Shown: positions 62,001-64,000 of the stretch, piece after piece
How positions within the stretch are numbered: the first letter of the stretch is position 1
Layout of the letters: each line of letters begins with the position of its first letter
Assembly: GCA_016745215.1 (NCBI GenBank)
Contig: CP050890.1
Span: forward strand, 496,001 to 560,000
Length of the DNA stretch: 64,000 nucleotides
Direction: 5' to 3'
Source: Thiohalocapsa sp. PB-PSB1
Lineage (GTDB): Bacteria; Pseudomonadota; Gammaproteobacteria; Chromatiales; Chromatiaceae
Made by a program: the position numbers and the translations under genes
Notes under the pieces: model-generated
Told to the model about the DNA's origin: nothing
What the model saw: the letters and a program-made list of their open reading frames with translations, nothing else
Database searches by the model: none

Positions 62001-62078
62001 GATGCCGCCGCCCACCAGGATGATGACCAACAGCCAGGAGATAACCGGCGTCTTGACCGAATATTCGGCAATGTTCAC
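59025..62078 (-). CDS. RND efflux transporter permease
   Basis: The 1017-residue inner-membrane pump has the AcrB-type layout: twelve helices with two large periplasmic loops. TM4 has GMLVDNAIVVAEGML, with one relay Asp and an Asn where AcrB has a second Asp. TM10 keeps the Lys (GLLIKNAIVLIEEI). Substrates cannot be predicted. The ATG overlaps the adaptor stop (ATGA), so the two are coupled. No TolC-like gene or regulator is adjacent. Confidence 0.94.
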   Translation of the reverse strand: MNIAEYSVKTPVISWLLVIILVGGGIWGFQSMGKLEDPAFTVKLAKVITYYPGASAQQVQDEVTYHVEEAIQLMEQVKWIKRSISRPGMSDVTIEFKDSYRGDDFPNIYDELRRKIADMQQKLPPGAQPPIVVDSFADVYGIYLTLTGEGYSWRDLWDTADYLKRELVLVPGIRKIVIGGEQQEVAYLEISRARLSELGIPVQRIADVLQSQNLVSDAGNVAVGEQYLRIWPTGESKSVQSIGDVLLSSDDKRLLRLSDIAEIRRAYIEVPQIYNYQDGKPALTLGVSAMAGENVVEVGRALDARIAELQGNIPLGMELGAIYDQPKEVDKSVNGFIVSVGQAVAIVIAVLLLFMGLRVGFIIGAVLLITVAGTLFIMAIAGIELQRISLGALVIALGMLVDNAIVVAEGMLVRMNGGMPADKAASETVGNTIWALLGGTIIGILAFAGIGFSQDSTGEFTNSLFYVILISLTLSWITAISTTPVLCALLLETGTGDEEQSDAYRAAPFRIYRGLLTQALRLRWLTVGSVVVLFVIALWGFGFVKQAFFPNANTPLFFVDIWEPQGTDVRKTRDDTLAVSAYLRTLEGVVQTSSAVGGPHQRFTLVYDSKDLSAAYAQIIVQTDTRERIQEVWEKVEAYMREELYWTDPIIKSMLIGPGRDSKIEARFHGPDAAVLRELAEEAKALMRADADAKEIRDDWREPVKVVRPVFNEQVGRQLGISREQLAAAMQYAFDGVQVGLYRDGERLLPILVRAPLGERADVDNIRDVQVWSPVLQRAVPVAQVVTGFETVWENQVIGGRDRQLTIIASCNPRGPLASPLFERLRPQIEAIELPPGYSLSWGGEYEDQQKAQSALFGVLPPSFLAMILVSILLFGKIRQPLIIWLTVPLAVIGITAGLLGADAAFDFMSLLGALALVGLLIKNAIVLIEEIDQQIDSGKVPYRAILDSGVSRMRPVVLAASTTILGLIPLLPDVFFVNMAITMMAGLGFATVLTLIIVPTLYAILFRVKESRAGAG

Positions 62079-63286
62079 GATTCAGCCGCTCCTGCTCGGC
62101 GTGCGGCATCGCTGCTGCTGGTATCGATCCCGTCGGAGACGCCGGGGATGTCGGCCGGATTCGGCGCCTCGTCGCGCCGCGGTTCCGCCTCTTCGCGCTG
62201 CGGCAGCAGGCGCACCTGCATGCCCTCGGCCAGATAGCCGACGCCAGCCACGACCACGCGCTCGCCCGCTTCCAAGCCGCCCTCGATCTCGAGTGAGCTG
62301 CCGCTCAGGCGTCCGACCTCGACCGGTACCTTGCGCACGGTCATCGCCGGCTCGTCGATGGCCCAGACGAAGGGCTTCAGATTCTCATCGGCAGTCACCG
62401 CGGATGCGGGCAGGACGATCAAGGTCTCGGCCTCCTCGAGCTTACCCAGGTCCGCCGTCACCGTTGCGGTCATGCCCGGGAAGACAATGAAGTCCTCCGG
62501 AGCCTGCATGGTGTAGGTCACTTCGAAGGTCTGAGTGGCTGGATCGGCGCGGGTGGAAACCTCGCGCATGCGCAGCGCAAAGGTCTTGCCCGACTGGCCG
62601 TCGAACGAGGCCCAGGTGGGGATGCGATCCGGGTCCGGTCGGTCCTTGTCGCTCGGCCGAATGCCGATGAGGATGCTCTCCGGCACATCCACCTTGACCT
62701 GAAGCGTGTTGTTGTCCTGCATCGCCAGCACCTCCTGTTTGGCCTGCACCTCTTCGAAGGGTTCGACATAGCGCTTGCTGATGGTGCCGTCGAAAGACGC
62801 GCGCAGGGTCGTGTACTTCAGATCCTGCTCGGCACGCTCCAGCGCCGCCCGCGCGTTTTTGAACTCGGCCTCCTTGGTGTCGAAGTCCGAGCGCGAGATG
62901 AATCCTTTATCGACCAGCTCTTGAGCACGCTGGAAGTCGTTCTGGGTGCGCTCGAAGGTCGCCTTGGCGTCGCGCATGGCGATTTCGTAGTCGGTTGGAT
63001 CGAGCCTGATCAGCACTTGGTCCTGGGTGACGGGATCGCCCTCTTTGACCAGGATCTCCTGGACGGTTCCGGGCACGCGGAAGGCCAGTTCGGCCTTCTT
63101 TTCGGCATCCACTCGACCCGGAAACTTGCGCTCCCCGGCCAGCTCGGGTGGCTTGACGATCATGCTCTTGACCGGCCGGATCGGAGGCTCGGCCGGCGGC
63201 CCGTCGTTGCGCGAACAGCCGGGGGACGCGGCGGCAATCAGCAGAGTTGCGAGCAGCAGGCCAAGTCGGCCAATGAATGCGTTCAC
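62075..63286 (-). CDS. RND efflux periplasmic adaptor (membrane fusion protein)
   Basis: The 403-residue protein has a lipoprotein-type signal (LLLATLLIAAASPGC). A beta-barrel/lipoyl half (KFPGRVDAEKKAELAFRVPG near 53-72, and ILVKEGDPVTQDQVLIRLDP), a helical hairpin (KATFERTQNDFQRAQELVDK and onward) and the returning lipoyl half (DGTISKRYVEPFEEVQAKQE) follow. The C-terminus is acidic and Ser-rich, longer than usual. It links the inner-membrane pump to an outer-membrane channel. Confidence 0.94.
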   Translation of the reverse strand: MNAFIGRLGLLLATLLIAAASPGCSRNDGPPAEPPIRPVKSMIVKPPELAGERKFPGRVDAEKKAELAFRVPGTVQEILVKEGDPVTQDQVLIRLDPTDYEIAMRDAKATFERTQNDFQRAQELVDKGFISRSDFDTKEAEFKNARAALERAEQDLKYTTLRASFDGTISKRYVEPFEEVQAKQEVLAMQDNNTLQVKVDVPESILIGIRPSDKDRPDPDRIPTWASFDGQSGKTFALRMREVSTRADPATQTFEVTYTMQAPEDFIVFPGMTATVTADLGKLEEAETLIVLPASAVTADENLKPFVWAIDEPAMTVRKVPVEVGRLSGSSLEIEGGLEAGERVVVAGVGYLAEGMQVRLLPQREEAEPRRDEAPNPADIPGVSDGIDTSSSDAARRAGAAES

Positions 63287-64000
63287 GGTAAAGTTCCTCG
63301 TTGGGATGACGAATCGGGCGGGATGATCGTACCGGCAGACGACAATAGACAGAGCGGGAAAAGCAGCTGCTTCTACGTTTCGAGCAAGAATGGAGCGCCA
63401 AGGCTAGCTGCCGCTCAAGATCGAGTCAAGGCGCCATTCAGGCTTCATATCCACATTCATTCACAACGAATGCATCAGCCGAGCTGGCTCTCAGTGACTG
63501 CATACTTAAACCCGAGTGCTTGCATGCTTGACTTCGGGTGCAATCTGCCCGACACGACCAGGAGAAAGCTGCACCAGCAAGCAGCGCATCTTCATAGAAC
63601 GATGAAACACGCGAAGAGAGTGAAATAAGACCTTGGTTTGATCTGTTATCCCGCGCATTTTCGCGCTTTTCCTAATGCTACCTTGCCAACAGCGATGTGC
63701 ATGCTGCACAGGTGCTGCCCTCGCAGAAGGTTCATCCACTTCACCCAGGCTGATGTTTGAATCACCGCAGAGACGCAAAAAATGCAGAGAAGGCACTTGG
63801 CGATCGATCTGCGCTCGACCGCCCGTCCCGATGGCCCATCTTGCCGTGCGAGATTCGATTATTAGTCTGTTCCTAATGAGGAAAGAGACGTCTCGGCCAG
63901 GCACGAATTAGATTTGCCAAGAATGCGGTCGGCCGGAGGACCGGGGTGGGCTGGGGGTGCGGCGCTGGCATTGCACGCTGGCAGCTGGCGCCGATCATCG
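63287..64000. other. Gene-free window end with repeat family C
   Basis: No convincing gene is seen. A family C copy lies at 63598-63805. On the minus strand the last 120 bp are open to the window edge and could be the end of a gene that lies beyond it (stop near 63870), but no family features are visible. Confidence 0.4.
63598..63805. repeat. Dispersed repeat family C, copy 2
   Basis: GAACGATGAAACACGCGAAG, GCGCATTTTCGCGCTTTTCC, ATGCTACCTTGCCAACAGCG and CACCGCAGAGACGC match copy 1 at 50728 in order and spacing. The best-conserved stretch is the 20-bp ATGCTACC word. Confidence 0.65.

Overview
The window looks like a chromosomal segment of a gammaproteobacterium, most probably a halotolerant or marine member of the Chromatiales (purple sulfur bacteria and relatives). 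This is inference. It rests on the gammaproteobacterial order mreB-mreC-mreD-mrdA-rodA-mltB-rlpA-(dacC-ybeD-lipB), on ompR-envZ, bcp and mtfA, on a sucrose-osmolyte cluster, and on intergenic spaces crowded with palindromic repeats and GATCCC-type simple sequence. No rRNA or tRNA gene and no CRISPR array was seen.

Layout. 0-5 kb: the start of pilB, a NYN-nuclease/cold-shock fusion, acs and xerC. 5-8 kb: a fasciclin-domain protein, then about 2 kb of repeats. 8-15.4 kb: mrp, an orphan tandem-BMC shell protein with a coiled-coil partner, a SlyD-like isomerase, and glmU-glmS. 15.8-18.3 kb: attC-like sites with three unrelated ORFs and no integrase, i.e. an integron cassette cluster of the CALIN type. 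18.3-35.1 kb (minus strand): the cell-wall elongation/lipoylation cluster mreBCD-mrdA-rodA-mltB-rlpA // dacC-ybeD-lipB. It is split by an AT-richer sucrose cluster (sps-spp-amylosucrase-fructokinase) and again by a MITE-like element. 35.5-46.6 kb: gatC-gatA without gatB, ompR-envZ, bcp, an OmpA-like protein, a hybrid kinase with a dead receiver domain, a receiver-PAS protein, an ArsR regulator and a hemerythrin-like protein. 47-53.7 kb: ilvB, mtfA, a retropepsin-like protease, a decayed four-helix-bundle gene, an Slp lipoprotein and an unknown protein. 53.7-56.1 kb: an IS91-type transposase remnant, then an AT-rich two-gene module (SMC/ABC-like ATPase plus Toprim-like protein) resembling phage-defence pairs. 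56.6-63.3 kb: an exported SAM methyltransferase, a macrodomain protein and an RND efflux pump with its adaptor.

How the genes work together. The mre/mrd/rod/mlt/rlp/dac genes build and remodel the rod-shaped wall, and glmU-glmS feed UDP-GlcNAc to it. The sucrose cluster encodes both synthesis (SPS, SPP) and re-use (amylosucrase, fructokinase), which fits osmolyte turnover. OmpR-EnvZ may report osmotic state, but no link can be read from the sequence.

The most unusual items are the integrase-less cassette cluster beside lipB, the sucrose cluster inside the elongasome operon, the orphan BMC pair, the ATPase/Toprim-like pair, and at least two MITE-like families. One MITE copy supplies or abuts the envZ stop codon.
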